Under the pieces are notes generated by a model. It worked only from the letters and a program-made list of their open reading frames with translations, did no database searches and was not told the origin of the DNA. A stretch of 14,092 nucleotides of DNA from Bacillota bacterium. GTDB taxonomy: Bacteria; Bacillota; Bacilli; Alicyclobacillales; Alicyclobacillaceae. Both the position numbers and the translations under genes were made by a program. This document shows, one piece after another, positions 13,599-14,092 of this stretch (position 1 is the stretch's first letter; the number at the start of each line of letters is the position of its first letter). Location: the NCBI GenBank assembly GCA_021820805.1, contig JAKADF010000027.1:1-14092 (forward strand), given 5' to 3'.

Positions 13599-14092
13599 AT
13601 GGCATGGGGAGAAGCAAAAGTATGGAATCAAGGTGACCTTACCTTGTCGTTCTATCAGGATACATTGATGGATGCTGCACAAAAACCGAAGCGCGACGAA
13701 GGGCGCAAGAAAATCGTAAAACCCTGGGAAATGCCTTGGGAATTAGCGCCTCAAGGTATATTGAAACACATGATAAATGACAAGATGAATACAAGAATGG
13801 AAACCGTGGATGTGTATATGCAAATCATTCCACCAGGAAGCCGTTCGGGTAAACATCGACATTTGGCGGAAGAGTGCTTGTATGTGCTTGAAGGCAGCGG
13901 GTACGATTTGCATCAGGATTGTGATGTGGAGATTACAGATACGTATCACTGGGTTCCGCAGGAAGAGGTAAAACGTTTTGAGTGGAAAGCAGGCGATGTC
14001 ATTTATATTCCGCCAAATACCATTCACCAGCATTTTAATGCTGACCCAGCTAAACCCGCAAGACTTGTGTCCGCTATCAATCGAATCTATAA
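13599..14092 (+). CDS. Cupin domain protein, second of the pair (partial, runs off the window)
   Basis: An open frame of 164 codons without a stop before the window edge. It starts at an ATG with GGGAGG 8 nt upstream, 40 nt after the first cupin gene. After an N-terminal Trp- and Lys-rich region (KPWEMPWELAPQG at 41-53), the cupin domain shows a complete motif 1 (GSRSGKHRHLAEECLYVLEG: His86, His88, Glu92). Motif 2 is GDVIYIPPNTIHQHFN with His143. Together these give the classic three-His-one-Glu metal site. Between the motifs is an insertion of about 18 residues (QDCDVEITDTYHWVPQEE) relative to the first cupin. The shared blocks GY(E/D)(I/L)H and HQHxN suggest the two cupins are diverged paralogues. 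The frame has no C-terminal stop, so a second barrel further on cannot be excluded. Function not recognised; likely a metal-dependent enzyme of the same pathway. Confidence 0.85.
   Translation, partial: MAWGEAKVWNQGDLTLSFYQDTLMDAAQKPKRDEGRKKIVKPWEMPWELAPQGILKHMINDKMNTRMETVDVYMQIIPPGSRSGKHRHLAEECLYVLEGSGYDLHQDCDVEITDTYHWVPQEEVKRFEWKAGDVIYIPPNTIHQHFNADPAKPARLVSAINRIY

Noticed and set aside
1..14092. CRISPR arrays, tRNA or rRNA genes, insertion sequences, phage attachment sites
   Set aside because: No regularly spaced repeats, cloverleaf sequences, transposase frames or long terminal repeats were noticed on either strand.

Overview
The window looks like chromosomal DNA of a Gram-positive, low-to-moderate GC Bacillota (Bacilli-type) bacterium. 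The signs are strong GGAGG/AGGGGG ribosome binding sites before nearly every gene, several GTG starts, a DUF1641 protein, a two-HKD cardiolipin synthase and a short type-3 proline-tRNA ligase. Alicyclobacillaceae or Paenibacillaceae relatives are plausible, but the sequence alone does not fix the genus.

Left part (1-6413), ordinary housekeeping and metabolic genes. A DUF1641 protein (minus) is divergent from an NAD(P)-dependent succinate-semialdehyde dehydrogenase (plus). The dehydrogenase converges on a cardiolipin synthase (minus) across a hairpin. A class I SAM methyltransferase (plus) then converges on proS (minus) across a very clear bidirectional terminator.

Middle part (6414-9639), smaller and less conserved genes. 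It holds a divergent GNAT-like protein and a 12-TM MFS permease, both minus. Facing the permease is a DHA2 (EmrB/QacA-type, 14-TM) MFS exporter gene that is clearly broken. It has a frameshift just after its SD-supported ATG and a large internal deletion near 9510-9520. The last transmembrane helix survives in another frame and ends at 9639.

Right part (9640-14092), the accessory system of most interest. It is a probable five-gene plus-strand operon: a tripartite tricarboxylate transporter in the order tctC-tctA-tctB (lipoprotein receptor, large permease, small permease), then two different cupin proteins. The second cupin runs off the window. The A and B genes overlap by 4 bp and each following gene has its own strong SD without an intervening terminator. 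The control region (9640-9850) holds a candidate promoter embedded in an inverted repeat, a cre-like element, and a GAAC-N3-TTCCGTAT-GGAAA element. A close copy of that last element lies between the two MFS genes 1.25 kb upstream. The reading favoured here is an uptake-plus-catabolism module: the transporter imports a carboxylate, possibly aromatic, and the two cupins act on it or on a product. The substrate and the cupin reaction cannot be read from the sequence.
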